The notes beneath the pieces were generated by a model. It saw only the letters and a program-made list of their open reading frames with translations. It did no database searches and had not been told where the DNA came from. The translations under genes were made by a program, and so were the position numbers. Of a DNA stretch of 64,000 bases, positions 1 through 7,688 are shown piece by piece. Position 1 is the first letter of the stretch, and every line of letters starts with the position of its first letter. The DNA comes from Lachnospiraceae bacterium (GTDB taxonomy: Bacteria; Bacillota; Clostridia; Lachnospirales; Lachnospiraceae): positions 1 to 64,000 of the forward strand of contig JAFYDI010000110.1 in assembly GCA_017544835.1 (NCBI GenBank), given 5' to 3'.

Positions 1-663
1 AACATCCTTCTTGAGAAGGGCGATCGTAACATCGGTCTTATCGGCTGGGAACAGGGTGACGCTACATGGCTCGGCAGATGGGAAGGCTACAAGGCAGGCG
101 TTGAAAAATGGAACGCAGCTCATCCGGACGATCAGGCAGTTCTTTCAGAGCCTCAGTACGCAGGTACTTCTTCCGAAGGTGGCTCCAAGGCAGCAGAAGC
201 TTTAATGAGCGCTAACCCCGACCTTGATGCATTAATTCCCGCAGGCGGCGGCGGAGACCCTCTTCAGGGCGCAATCGCAGCTGTTGAGCGTGCAGGCAAG
301 ACTCAGGATATCGACATCGTATCCACAGACTTCCTTCCCGACCTTGGTGAGAGACTTGCCAACGGTTCCATGGCAGGTGAATCCGGCGGACACTACTGCG
401 ATCCCCTCTTTGCATTCATGGCAGTATACAACGCAGTTAAGGGTAATTACAAAGACTTCGGCGGCAAGTTCGAAGACATCAAGTTCCCTTACCTCTACGT
501 TGCATCTCCCGATGACTATGTAGATTACGAGAAGTACTTCGTTAAGCAGCTTCCTTACACTGCAGAAGAACTCGTAGAAATGTCCAAGCTCGACATGGAA
601 GGCCTTAAGGCTAAAGCAGCAGCTCTTTCAATTGAAGACGCTGCGGCAAGATCAGGTAAATAG
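1..663 (+). CDS. Sugar ABC transporter substrate-binding protein (3' part)
   Basis: Partial gene: frame 1 is open from the window edge to the stop at 661-663, giving about 220 C-terminal residues. The sequence reads as a periplasmic-binding-protein type 1 sugar receptor (Peripla_BP_4/RbsB-like), with LIGWEQGD near the edge, ALMSANPDLDALIPAGG, then a C-lobe containing DFLPDLGERLANGSMAGES. It should be a lipoprotein that captures a monosaccharide outside the cell and delivers it to the permeases that follow. Its signal peptide lies upstream of the window. It heads the operon with the genes at 743, 1721 and 3233. The substrate cannot be told from sequence. Confidence 0.9.
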   Translation, partial: NILLEKGDRNIGLIGWEQGDATWLGRWEGYKAGVEKWNAAHPDDQAVLSEPQYAGTSSEGGSKAAEALMSANPDLDALIPAGGGGDPLQGAIAAVERAGKTQDIDIVSTDFLPDLGERLANGSMAGESGGHYCDPLFAFMAVYNAVKGNYKDFGGKFEDIKFPYLYVASPDDYVDYEKYFVKQLPYTAEELVEMSKLDMEGLKAKAAALSIEDAAARSGK

Positions 664-677
664 TTATTGTGTAATGG

Positions 678-716
678 CAGGCCGGTATCGACGTCTCATT
701 CGGCGATACCGGCCTG
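678..716 (+). other. Intercistronic hairpin after the binding-protein gene
   Basis: A perfect 13-bp inverted repeat (678-690 with 704-716, arm CAGGCCGGTATCG) with a 13-nt loop. No T-run follows. It sits between the binding-protein stop and the permease, where a stem-loop that protects the upstream message or attenuates downstream expression is common. That role is inferred. Confidence 0.7.
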
Positions 717-742
717 ATTCTATAGAATCAAGGTGAATCGAC

Positions 743-1708
743 ATGAAGAAAACAAGGGAAACGGCGGGAAAGAAGCTGTCGGCGCGTACCAAGGGCTACT
801 TGCTTTTGCTGCTCATGGTAATAGTGTCGTGGGGAATCTTCAAAATAATAACTCCCGACAATTTTGGCTCACCCAAGAATATGCTGAGCTATTTTGAGGC
901 TTCACTGCTTGCTGCGGTGGGCGCAGTGGGATTTTACTTTGTAATGGTCATGGGAATGTTCGACTTCTCAATCGGTGCCAACATTATGCTTTCGGCCATA
1001 GTAGGATGCGTGTTTGCAAACCGCTTTGGTCTCGGATATGTGGGACTGGTTGTCGGAGCCATTATTACAGGCGCGCTGGTGGGATTATTAAACGGTGCGT
1101 TGTATGTTAAGTTACGAATTCCCTCGATGATTGTTACAACAGGTTTGGCGCTGATATATGAATCGGTTGCCAACTATATTGCAGGCGGCGTTGAGCAGAC
1201 GCTTCCTTCGGGCTTAAGAGCTTTCGGCCAGATGCCCGGTAACATTATTTTGGCGATAATTGCGTTTGGAGTTGCATTTTTGTTACTCAATTATACGAAA
1301 ATCGGTACTTACACCTATGCCATCGGCAGCAACGAATTTGTGGCCAAGAACATGGGTATAAGCGTTAACAAATATAAAGTGCTTGCTTTTATCATAAGCG
1401 GTGCATTCTTAGGCGTCATGGCGGTTCTTACCATCAGCTACGGTTCATCAATGGTAGCGGTAACCGGTATGGCTTCCATGAGCCGTAACTTCGTGCCTAC
1501 CATGGGTTGTTTCTTTGGCCTGGCGTTTAAGAAATACGGTATGCCTATTCCGGCTATTATCATCGGTGAGTTTGTGATTAACATCATTTTCTTTGGCTTT
1601 ATCGCGCTTGGTGCGCCTACGGCCATTCAGGATGTTATCACGGGTTTCGCGCTCCTCATTATCGTTATGCTTACCACCAAAGTCGCCAAGGGCGAGATAG
1701 TGAAGTAA
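743..1708 (+). CDS. CUT2-family sugar ABC transporter permease
   Basis: 321-residue RbsC-like integral membrane protein with about eight to ten hydrophobic segments. It begins MKKTRETAGKKLSARTKGY and ends in a short cytoplasmic tail. An AAGGTG ribosome site precedes the ATG. It should form half of the membrane channel for sugar uptake together with the second permease at 3233, powered by the ATPase at 1721. The two permeases are distinct sequences, so the transporter is probably a heterodimer. The gene is 12 bp from the ATPase gene, consistent with one transcript. Substrate is unknown; a pentose or hexose is typical of the family. Confidence 0.9.
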   Translation: MKKTRETAGKKLSARTKGYLLLLLMVIVSWGIFKIITPDNFGSPKNMLSYFEASLLAAVGAVGFYFVMVMGMFDFSIGANIMLSAIVGCVFANRFGLGYVGLVVGAIITGALVGLLNGALYVKLRIPSMIVTTGLALIYESVANYIAGGVEQTLPSGLRAFGQMPGNIILAIIAFGVAFLLLNYTKIGTYTYAIGSNEFVAKNMGISVNKYKVLAFIISGAFLGVMAVLTISYGSSMVAVTGMASMSRNFVPTMGCFFGLAFKKYGMPIPAIIIGEFVINIIFFGFIALGAPTAIQDVITGFALLIIVMLTTKVAKGEIVK

Positions 1709-1720
1709 GGGGGTGCGGAC

Positions 1721-3220
1721 ATGAGTGAAATAAGATTACAGGTTAAAAATGTAAGTAAGAGTTTCGGTATTACGAAGGCTCTTCAGAACGTATCTTTCGA
1801 CATTGCCAAAGGCGAGATTCATGCGCTTATCGGCGAGAACGGCTCGGGTAAATCGACGCTTACAAACTCTCTTACGGGTATCTATCAAAAGGACAGTGGG
1901 CAGTTTATCTTAGACGGAGTTGAGGTAAACCCCAAGAATCAGGTGGAGGCCAATAACGAAGGCATTTCCATCATCGTACAGGAACTTGGAACCCTCGACG
2001 GACTTACGGTTGCGGAGAACATTTTCCTCGGCCACGAGAATAAGTTCGTAAAGTGCGGAATCAAGAACACGGGCGCCATGAACCGTATGGCAACGGAGCT
2101 GTTAAAAGAATACGGCTTCGACCGCATCAAGGCATCCGAAATGATTGAACACTACAACTTCGAAGACAGAAAGCTTGTGGAAATCGTTAAGGCTACATAT
2201 TTCGGTCCGAAGATTGTGGTAATAGACGAGACTACCACGGCGCTTTCGGGAGAGGGACGTGAAGAGCTCTACAAACAGATGAAGCGTATAAGGGAATCGG
2301 GCAACACCGTCATCTTTATTTCGCACGATCTTCCCGAAGTATTGAGGCTTTCCGACACTATCACGGTTTTAAGAGATGGCGTATATATAGACACCGTCAA
2401 GAGCTCTGATGTGGATGAAGATGGCCTTAAGAAGCTGATGGTCGGCCGTGAAGTTTCGGGCGAATATTACCGCGCGGATTACGGCGAGAAGGTGTCCGAT
2501 GAAGTGGTTATGAGGGTTAAGAATGTGACGGTTCCGGGGCTTATTTCGAATGTAAGCTTCGAACTTCACAAGGGCGAGATACTTGGATTCGGCGGACTGT
2601 CGGAGTCGGGCATGCACGAGATAGGAAAGGCTTGCTTCGGAGCTTCTTTTGACAGAGAAGGTACCGTGGAACTGCAAGACGGAACGCAGATTAATGACAT
2701 TCCTACCGCAATCGCCCACAGCATAGCTTATACATCGAAGGACAGAGACAATGAGTCGCTTGTCATGAATCAAAGCATCAGAGACAATATTTGCCTTCCT
2801 TCGCTTAATACACTTGCCAACAAGCTGCATCTTTTAAGCGACAGAAAGCTTAAGAAGTTCGCTCAGAAATTCGCGGCGACTATGTCCACCAAGATGGAGA
2901 GTGTCGACCAGTTCGCATCGAATCTGTCGGGTGGTAACAAGCAGAAGGTTGTGCTTGCAAGATGGATCGGCAAGGATTCGGACATTCTTTTGCTAGATAG
3001 CCCGACACGCGGTATCGACGTTAAGGTTAAGCAGGACATCTACCAGTTGATGGATAAGATGCGCAAGGACGGAAAGTCGATAGTCATGATTTCCGAAGAG
3101 CTCATGGAGCTTATAGGTATGTGCGACCGCATTATCATCATGAAAGACGGTATGGTAAACGGCGAGATAATGCGCGATAAAGATATGGATGAGAACACGC
3201 TCATCTCAAAAATGGTATAA
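1721..3220 (+). CDS. CUT2-family sugar ABC transporter ATP-binding protein (double NBD)
   Basis: 499 residues with two nucleotide-binding domains fused in tandem, as in RbsA/MglA. NBD1 has Walker A GENGSGKST and Walker B VVIDETTTAL. Its signature motif is degenerate: YNFEDRKLVEI stands where LSxxQQQxVEI is usual. NBD2 lacks a proper Walker A (GFGGLSESGMHEIG) but keeps LSGGNKQKVVLARW and LLLDSPTRGID. NBD2 degeneration is normal for this family; loss of the NBD1 signature leaves one clear composite ATP site. It energises the permeases at 743 and 3233. Start chosen behind GGGGGTGCGGAC. Confidence 0.92.
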   Translation: MSEIRLQVKNVSKSFGITKALQNVSFDIAKGEIHALIGENGSGKSTLTNSLTGIYQKDSGQFILDGVEVNPKNQVEANNEGISIIVQELGTLDGLTVAENIFLGHENKFVKCGIKNTGAMNRMATELLKEYGFDRIKASEMIEHYNFEDRKLVEIVKATYFGPKIVVIDETTTALSGEGREELYKQMKRIRESGNTVIFISHDLPEVLRLSDTITVLRDGVYIDTVKSSDVDEDGLKKLMVGREVSGEYYRADYGEKVSDEVVMRVKNVTVPGLISNVSFELHKGEILGFGGLSESGMHEIGKACFGASFDREGTVELQDGTQINDIPTAIAHSIAYTSKDRDNESLVMNQSIRDNICLPSLNTLANKLHLLSDRKLKKFAQKFAATMSTKMESVDQFASNLSGGNKQKVVLARWIGKDSDILLLDSPTRGIDVKVKQDIYQLMDKMRKDGKSIVMISEELMELIGMCDRIIIMKDGMVNGEIMRDKDMDENTLISKMV

Positions 3221-3232
3221 GGAGGTGCGGAA

Positions 3233-4198
3233 ATGGCTAATACAGACAAGCAGGTAACCAAAGACTCTGCTTTGAAAAAGCAGTCGATTATAAACATGCT
3301 TCGCTCCGCCCTTCCCATCATCGGACTGGTGGTAGTGTTCATCGTATTTAATACCCTCACGAAGGGCAACATGTGGACCAGCAGAAAGCTGATTCTCAAC
3401 CAGGTTTATGTAGTGTTAATATCAACCGTAGGCGTTTTCTTCATCATGACCATGGGGGGCCTCGACTTCTCCCAGGGGTCCATCATGGGCATGGCATCGA
3501 TAGTGGTATGTTTGCTTTCGAAGGTTAACATTGTGCTTGCAATCATCGGAGGCGTGGTGGCCGGTGCGACAATCGGCGCCGTCAACGGATTCTTCTACGT
3601 AAACAGAAAAATAAAGTCTTTTATCGTAACCATATGCACGATGTTCCTCTTCCGCGGATTCATCAAATATATGGCCTCCAACTCGCCCGTAGCCGCGAGC
3701 ATGAAGGTATACGATTACGACACAACCGGCATTAAGCTTGGCATCACTCTTGCGGTGCTTGCCATAAGCTTCTTGGTGTTCAGATTCACTAAGTTCGGCA
3801 TCAATTTAAAGGCTATCGGCGCAGGCGAAAAAGCAACCAAGTTCGCAGGCGTTCGTACCGACAGAGTTAAGTTTTTAATCTACATACTTGCGGGCGCAAT
3901 CACCGGTCTTGCGGCATTTGTCAACATCGTCAAGAACGGTTCCGCAACAGCCAACGTAGGCAACCAGCTCGAGACACAGATTCTTATCGCTTTGGTGCTC
4001 GGCGGAATGCCGATTTCGGGTGGCGCGAAGGTAAGATTTGAGAACATCATCGTAGGTTCCCTTCTCTACATAGTTCTCAACAACGGACTCATCATGATGG
4101 GTCTTACCACCCAGGCCATGCAGCTTATCCAGGGTGTGATTTTCTTAATCTTTGTAGCCCTCTTCGCCGACAGACAGAGCTTGTCGGTAATTAAATAA
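3233..4198 (+). CDS. CUT2-family sugar ABC transporter permease (second)
   Basis: 321-residue RbsC-like membrane permease with repeated hydrophobic helices and the family loop GAGEKATKFAGVRTDR. A GGAGGTGCGG ribosome site precedes the ATG, and the gene starts 12 bp after the ATPase stop. Together with the permease at 743 it should form the sugar channel. It ends the transporter operon just before a terminator. The neighbouring GH31 glucosidase suggests the imported sugar may derive from alpha-linked oligosaccharides, but that is inference only. Confidence 0.9.
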   Translation: MANTDKQVTKDSALKKQSIINMLRSALPIIGLVVVFIVFNTLTKGNMWTSRKLILNQVYVVLISTVGVFFIMTMGGLDFSQGSIMGMASIVVCLLSKVNIVLAIIGGVVAGATIGAVNGFFYVNRKIKSFIVTICTMFLFRGFIKYMASNSPVAASMKVYDYDTTGIKLGITLAVLAISFLVFRFTKFGINLKAIGAGEKATKFAGVRTDRVKFLIYILAGAITGLAAFVNIVKNGSATANVGNQLETQILIALVLGGMPISGGAKVRFENIIVGSLLYIVLNNGLIMMGLTTQAMQLIQGVIFLIFVALFADRQSLSVIK

Positions 4199-4221
4199 GC
4201 TAAACGCCATAATAATGTGAG

Positions 4222-4262
4222 ACAGGCCGTTACCTTTCGGGGGTGCGGTCTGTTTCTTTTTG
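4222..4262 (+). terminator. Intrinsic terminator of the sugar transporter operon
   Basis: Stem ACAGGCCG (4222-4229) pairs with CGGTCTGT (4246-4253) through one G-U pair, extended by further pairs towards the loop and followed by TTTCTTTTT. Confidence 0.8.
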
Positions 4263-4265
4263 CGT

Positions 4266-4271
4266 TATAAT
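4266..4271 (+). promoter_or_regulatory. -10 box for the GH31 gene
   Basis: TATAAT immediately after the terminator T-run, 38 bp before the GH31 start. No clear -35 hexamer is visible. The placement suggests the glucosidase has its own start site as well as possible read-through. Confidence 0.45.
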
Positions 4272-4308
4272 ATGATTTGTTCGTAACAAGATTAACGGAG
4301 GATATTCT

Positions 4309-6240
4309 ATGTCAGAAGGCTATGGCAAAATAAAGAAATACATATACGGCACACCATTAAAGACCGGGGCTGTTGTGCTCGACATACCTGCAAGCGATGG
4401 CACGCCCGCGCCTTTTACCTATGATGCGGCGGGGGACACCTTCACTTACAATTTGAAGGATCGCGACATGGTCTTCGGCCTTGGCGAGACAGTACGAGGA
4501 ATTAATAAGCGAGGATGGAGATATACCAGCAACAACTCGGACGACCCGCATCATGAGGAGACCAAGGAGTCGCTGTACGCGTCGCAGAATTTCTTAATCA
4601 TCGACGACGGAGCCGAGTGCTTTGGCGTGTTTGTAGACAATCCCGGAACAGTGACATTTGATATCGGATATACATCGGCTGGCGTGCTGACGATTAAGGC
4701 GCAGTACAATGACACGGATTTTTATGTGCTAAACGGTGACACACCGCTTGAACTGGTAACCACTTTCAGAAAGCTCGTGGGCAAGAGCTATATTCCGCCG
4801 CTTTGGGCCTTTGGCTATGGCCAGAGCCGCTGGGGATATAAGACTGCGGGGGATATCAGGGCGGTTGCAAAAGGGTACAAAGAAGCCGGCATTCCTGTCG
4901 ACATGATATACATGGACATCGACTACATGCAGGATTTCAAGGACTTCACGGTTAATCCCGAGAGATTTCCCGACTTTGAGAACTTTGTGCAGGAGATGAA
5001 GGAGCAGGGTATCCGCCTGATCCCAATTATTGATGCCGGCGTGAAGATTGAAGATGGATATGAAATATACGAAGAAGGTGTTAAGAACGGTTTCTTTTGC
5101 AAAAAAGAAGACGGTACAAACCTCGTGGCGGCAGTGTGGCCGGGTAAGGTCCACTTCCCGGATTTCTTAAATTTCAAGGCGGCAGAGTGGTTCGGAAGGA
5201 AGTACAAGGCGCTTACCGATGCAGGCATCGAGGGCTTCTGGAATGACATGAATGAGCCTGCGATTTTCTATACCGAGGACCATTTAAAAGAAGTGTTTGA
5301 CGGTATCGATGAGTATAAGGGCAAAGAAATCGATATCTGGGAGTACTTTAAGTTTAATGACCTTGTGTCCTCGCTTTCCAACAATCCCGAGGACTACAAA
5401 CGCTTCTACCATGATTTTAACGGTGTGAAGGTGCGCCACGACAAGGTGCATAACCTTTACGGATTCTACATGACCAAGTCGGCAGGGGAAGCGTTCAAAG
5501 AAATTGCTCCGGATAAGGACATTTTACTGTTCTCACGCGCATCCTACACGGGTATGCACAGGTACGGCGGAGTCTGGACCGGAGACAACTTCGCGTGGTG
5601 GAGCCACCTGCTTCTTAACATTAAGATGATGCCCTCACTTAACATGACGGGCTTCCTCTATTCGGGTGCGGACATCGGCGGCTTTAACGCCAATACCACA
5701 GAGGACCTTATGATGAGGTGGGTGGAATTCGGCTTATTTACGCCTCTTTTCAGAAATCACTCGGCACTTGGCACGAGAGACCAGGAACTTTACAGATTCG
5801 AGCGAAAGAAAGACTTTAAGAACTTAATAGAACTCAGGCACGCTTTGGCGCCTTACATCATTAGAAACTTCTGCTATGCGGCGGAAAACGATACGATGTA
5901 CATTAAGCCTTTGTGGTTTGAGTACAGGGGCGACGAGCGCACCCGTGAGGTTGAGGACCAGCTTCTTGTGGGTGACAGCATCATGATAGCGCCTGTCTAT
6001 GAGCAGAATGCGACCGGCCGCTATGTATACCTGCCGGAAAAGATGAAAATGCTCCGTTTCAGAAGCTATGACGATTATGATGAAGAAATTCTTGAGGCCG
6101 GTGACCATTATGTGAAAGCTGCTTTGAATGAGGTGCTCGTATTCCTTCGTTCGGGCAAAGAACTTACGCTTGCTAAACCGGGTAGCCGCGTTGGTGAAGC
6201 TGATGTAAAGATCGATAAAACTATTTTTTTTAAGGAATGA
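4309..6240 (+). CDS. Glycoside hydrolase family 31 (alpha-glucosidase/alpha-xylosidase type)
   Basis: 643 residues with the GH31 TIM-barrel signatures. The nucleophile region is GFWNDMNEPAIF (Asp about 313) and the acid/base region is WTGDNFAWW (Asp about 426). Upstream is the barrel-start motif PPLWAFGYGQSRWGY, and AGAxIGGF and LFRNHS follow. There is no signal peptide, so the enzyme is probably cytoplasmic. It should cleave terminal alpha-linked glucose or a related sugar by a retaining mechanism. Start follows GGAGGATATTCT. It lies directly behind a CUT2 sugar transporter, consistent with intracellular breakdown of imported sugars. Linkage specificity cannot be read here. Confidence 0.9.
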   Translation: MSEGYGKIKKYIYGTPLKTGAVVLDIPASDGTPAPFTYDAAGDTFTYNLKDRDMVFGLGETVRGINKRGWRYTSNNSDDPHHEETKESLYASQNFLIIDDGAECFGVFVDNPGTVTFDIGYTSAGVLTIKAQYNDTDFYVLNGDTPLELVTTFRKLVGKSYIPPLWAFGYGQSRWGYKTAGDIRAVAKGYKEAGIPVDMIYMDIDYMQDFKDFTVNPERFPDFENFVQEMKEQGIRLIPIIDAGVKIEDGYEIYEEGVKNGFFCKKEDGTNLVAAVWPGKVHFPDFLNFKAAEWFGRKYKALTDAGIEGFWNDMNEPAIFYTEDHLKEVFDGIDEYKGKEIDIWEYFKFNDLVSSLSNNPEDYKRFYHDFNGVKVRHDKVHNLYGFYMTKSAGEAFKEIAPDKDILLFSRASYTGMHRYGGVWTGDNFAWWSHLLLNIKMMPSLNMTGFLYSGADIGGFNANTTEDLMMRWVEFGLFTPLFRNHSALGTRDQELYRFERKKDFKNLIELRHALAPYIIRNFCYAAENDTMYIKPLWFEYRGDERTREVEDQLLVGDSIMIAPVYEQNATGRYVYLPEKMKMLRFRSYDDYDEEILEAGDHYVKAALNEVLVFLRSGKELTLAKPGSRVGEADVKIDKTIFFKE

Positions 6241-6244
6241 GAAA

Positions 6245-6270
6245 AGAGGCATCGGGAAACCGGTGCCTCT
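6245..6270. terminator. Hairpin between convergent GH31 and WYL genes
   Basis: AGAGGCATCGG pairs with CCGGTGCCTCT round a GAAA loop. On the minus strand the stem is followed by TTTTCTC, so it best terminates the WYL gene. On + no T-run follows. Confidence 0.6.
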
Positions 6271-6306
6271 AAAACTATGTATCAGCACATTTTATGAGGG
6301 CAAAAA

Positions 6307-7290
6307 CTATTGCGAATAGCTTTCAAGCGCCTTCCTGTAGAACTCCCTCATGGCTTCGTGGCTGCTGGCGGGGGAGACTATGATTGCGTCTTTGCCGAAG
6401 CGGGAGAAATAATCTTCCAGCGCTCGCTTGGGCCAGTCGAAGTAGTAGGTGTTGCCGTCCCGTTTGAGAACATCGGGGCGGTTTTTAACTATTAAGCGGA
6501 ACTTTTCGAGGCCGCGGTCTGTGAGTACCACTTTTGCCTGTGCGCGGCGGGAGGCGGATTCGGGGCTCCTGGCGGCTATTTCTGCGAGCCTTGATTTGGC
6601 CTCTTCGTGAATCTTAAAAGTTACAGGTGTGGCGAAGATGGCGCGGAGTCTTGAGATTCTGAAGGTGCGGGGGAAGCCGTCTTTTTTGTCGGTACAAAGA
6701 AGGTAGTTGCACTGTTCTTCTTTGGACGCGGCTATCATATAGGGGCGAACTGTGAAAACGGCCCCCGGCGCGGAGACGGATTCGAAAGTGATGACGTTGC
6801 AATTACTGATAGCGTTGTTAATAGTCTCAAAGGCGTCGCGGAAGATTATCATCTCGCGATTGTTTCTGGAGATAGAGAGGTATGAGGCAAAAAGGTCGTT
6901 AATGTACTGGGACATGGAAGTGTCCTTAAGCAGGTTATTCTCTATGGCGCTGCACACGTCCAAAGAACGCCCGCTGACCGTCAGAGTTATGGCGGTGCTG
7001 CGGTCTAAGCGGTACTCGTCGCTCTTCATGTAGGTATTCATGATTCTGTCGGCAATCTTGTCCGCATCCTTGTGAGAAATGGACGGAAATTCGCTGAGGT
7101 CCGCAAGAATGGTACTTAACAGCCGCTCTTTATTGTCACGGTATTGGTCAAAGAAATTGACCAGCAGCTCCTTCAAAAAAGCATTCAGGTTAACTGAACC
7201 GTCTTTTTTGTAAAATTCAAACAGTTCCGCATCCCGGGTTAAGCGGGTTTTCATGTCTTCGGGAATATAAATCTTATATTTCTCTGTCAT
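6307..7290 (-). CDS. Ribbon-helix-helix/WYL-domain transcriptional regulator
   Basis: 327 residues. Residues about 4-50 (YKIYIPEDMKTRL, then two helices) resemble a ribbon-helix-helix DNA-binding unit. A second similar unit starts near residue 98 (STAITLTVSGRSLDVCSAIE). Residues about 165-220 match a WYL ligand-sensing domain, with VRPYMIAAS, CNYLLCT and FRISRLRAIF. The last 85 residues look like a WYL C-terminal extension. An RHH-WYL layout is known from the Cas13d accessory protein WYL1. Start follows GGAGTAAGTC. It is transcribed away from the RNA-array/TROVE/rtcB locus, so it probably controls that locus and its own promoter. Ligand unknown, possibly a nucleic acid or nucleotide. Confidence 0.72.
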   Translation of the reverse strand: MTEKYKIYIPEDMKTRLTRDAELFEFYKKDGSVNLNAFLKELLVNFFDQYRDNKERLLSTILADLSEFPSISHKDADKIADRIMNTYMKSDEYRLDRSTAITLTVSGRSLDVCSAIENNLLKDTSMSQYINDLFASYLSISRNNREMIIFRDAFETINNAISNCNVITFESVSAPGAVFTVRPYMIAASKEEQCNYLLCTDKKDGFPRTFRISRLRAIFATPVTFKIHEEAKSRLAEIAARSPESASRRAQAKVVLTDRGLEKFRLIVKNRPDVLKRDGNTYYFDWPKRALEDYFSRFGKDAIIVSPASSHEAMREFYRKALESYSQ

Positions 7291-7303
7291 GACTTACTCC
7301 TAT

Positions 7304-7316
7304 TTGGGGTCGCAAA
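7304..7316 (+). promoter_or_regulatory. Candidate regulator box 1 (TTGGGGTYGCARA)
   Basis: TTGGGGTCGCAAA. It recurs 55 bp downstream as TTGGGGTTGCAGA. Both copies lie between the divergent WYL gene and the RNA array, the expected place for an operator. No other copy was noticed in the window. Function is inferred. Confidence 0.4.
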
Positions 7317-7358
7317 TTAACTCAAATATAACGAAAAAAAAGGAAATTGTCAAATGAA

Positions 7359-7386
7359 TTGGGGTTGCAGAATAAAACAATTCTGC
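7359..7386 (+). promoter_or_regulatory. Candidate regulator box 2 with overlapping inverted repeat
   Basis: The second TTGGGGTTGCAGA copy at 7359-7371 overlaps a perfect 7-bp inverted repeat GCAGAAT/ATTCTGC (7367-7373 and 7380-7386, 6-nt spacer). It lies just upstream of a possible -10 box TATGAT (7413-7418) that would start transcription about at the first RNA cassette. Confidence 0.42.
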
Positions 7387-7428
7387 TTCTTTTCATATCC
7401 AATTTCACGGATTATGATGTAACCATGA

Positions 7429-7523
7429 AAGACACATACAGCAACAGCTTGGATCGCTTATTGGTGTAGCACCGGACTTATACTCCGGCAATGCGGGTTC
7501 GAATCCCGCTCCGCAAGTGTCTT
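7429..7523 (+). ncRNA. tRNA-like RNA cassette A (Ile-type UAU anticodon loop)
   Basis: A closing stem AAGACAC (7429-7435) pairs with GTGTCTT (7517-7523). Next to the 5' arm is the shared box CACATACAGCAAC (7433-7445). Inside is a tRNA-like body. The short D arm is GCT/AGC around TTGG. The anticodon arm is CCGGA-CUUAUAC-UCCGG (7472-7488), with UAU at the anticodon position. The T arm is GCGGG-UUCGAAU-CCCGC (7493-7509). A normal 7-bp acceptor stem is absent: only about four weak pairs form, and no CCA is encoded. This resembles the tRNA-mimic parts of bacterial Y RNAs that bind Ro60-type proteins. It is not expected to act in translation. Confidence 0.7.
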
Positions 7524-7529
7524 GAAGAA

Positions 7530-7581
7530 AAGACGCACACAGCAACAATACATATTCAGTGGGTGAATAATAATGCGTCTT
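7530..7581 (+). ncRNA. Minimal RNA cassette B (stem-bulge-hairpin)
   Basis: Same plan as cassettes A and C but without tRNA arms. The closing stem AAGACGCA (7530-7537) pairs with TGCGTCTT (7574-7581). The shared box CACACAGCAAC (7536-7546) follows the 5' arm. A single hairpin TATTCA-GTGGG-TGAATA (7553-7569) fills the interior. The closing stem differs in sequence from its neighbours yet stays fully complementary, which argues for a selected structure. Total length is 52 nt. Confidence 0.6.
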
Positions 7582-7591
7582 GTACAGAATA

Positions 7592-7666
7592 AAGGCACAT
7601 ACAGCAACTTTGGTAAACCATCGACTGTCAATCGAGTGATGCGGGTTCAAACCCCGCAAGTGCCTT
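7592..7666 (+). ncRNA. tRNA-like RNA cassette C (Asp-type GUC anticodon loop)
   Basis: Closing stem AAGGCAC (7592-7598) with GTGCCTT (7660-7666), and box CACATACAGCAAC at 7596-7608. The interior has a collapsed D region (TGGTAAACCA) and an anticodon arm UCGA-CUGUCAA-UCGA (7621-7635) with GUC in the anticodon position. A full T arm GCGGG-UUCAAAC-CCCGC (7641-7657) joins the closing stem through AA. The acceptor stem is replaced by the cassette stem. It ends 22 bp before the TROVE start, so the array probably lies in the leader of that message. Confidence 0.7.
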
Positions 7667-7688
7667 GTAAAAAGCAGGAGGTATAAAA

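Noticed and set aside
7429..7666. Functional tRNA-Ile and tRNA-Asp genes
   Set aside because: Anticodon and T arms are good, but proper acceptor stems and D arms are missing, and both units are enclosed by a non-tRNA closing stem.
7429..7666. CRISPR-like array (repeated ACAGCAAC units)
   Set aside because: Only three units, with unequal lengths and internally structured, complementary ends; no cas gene nearby.
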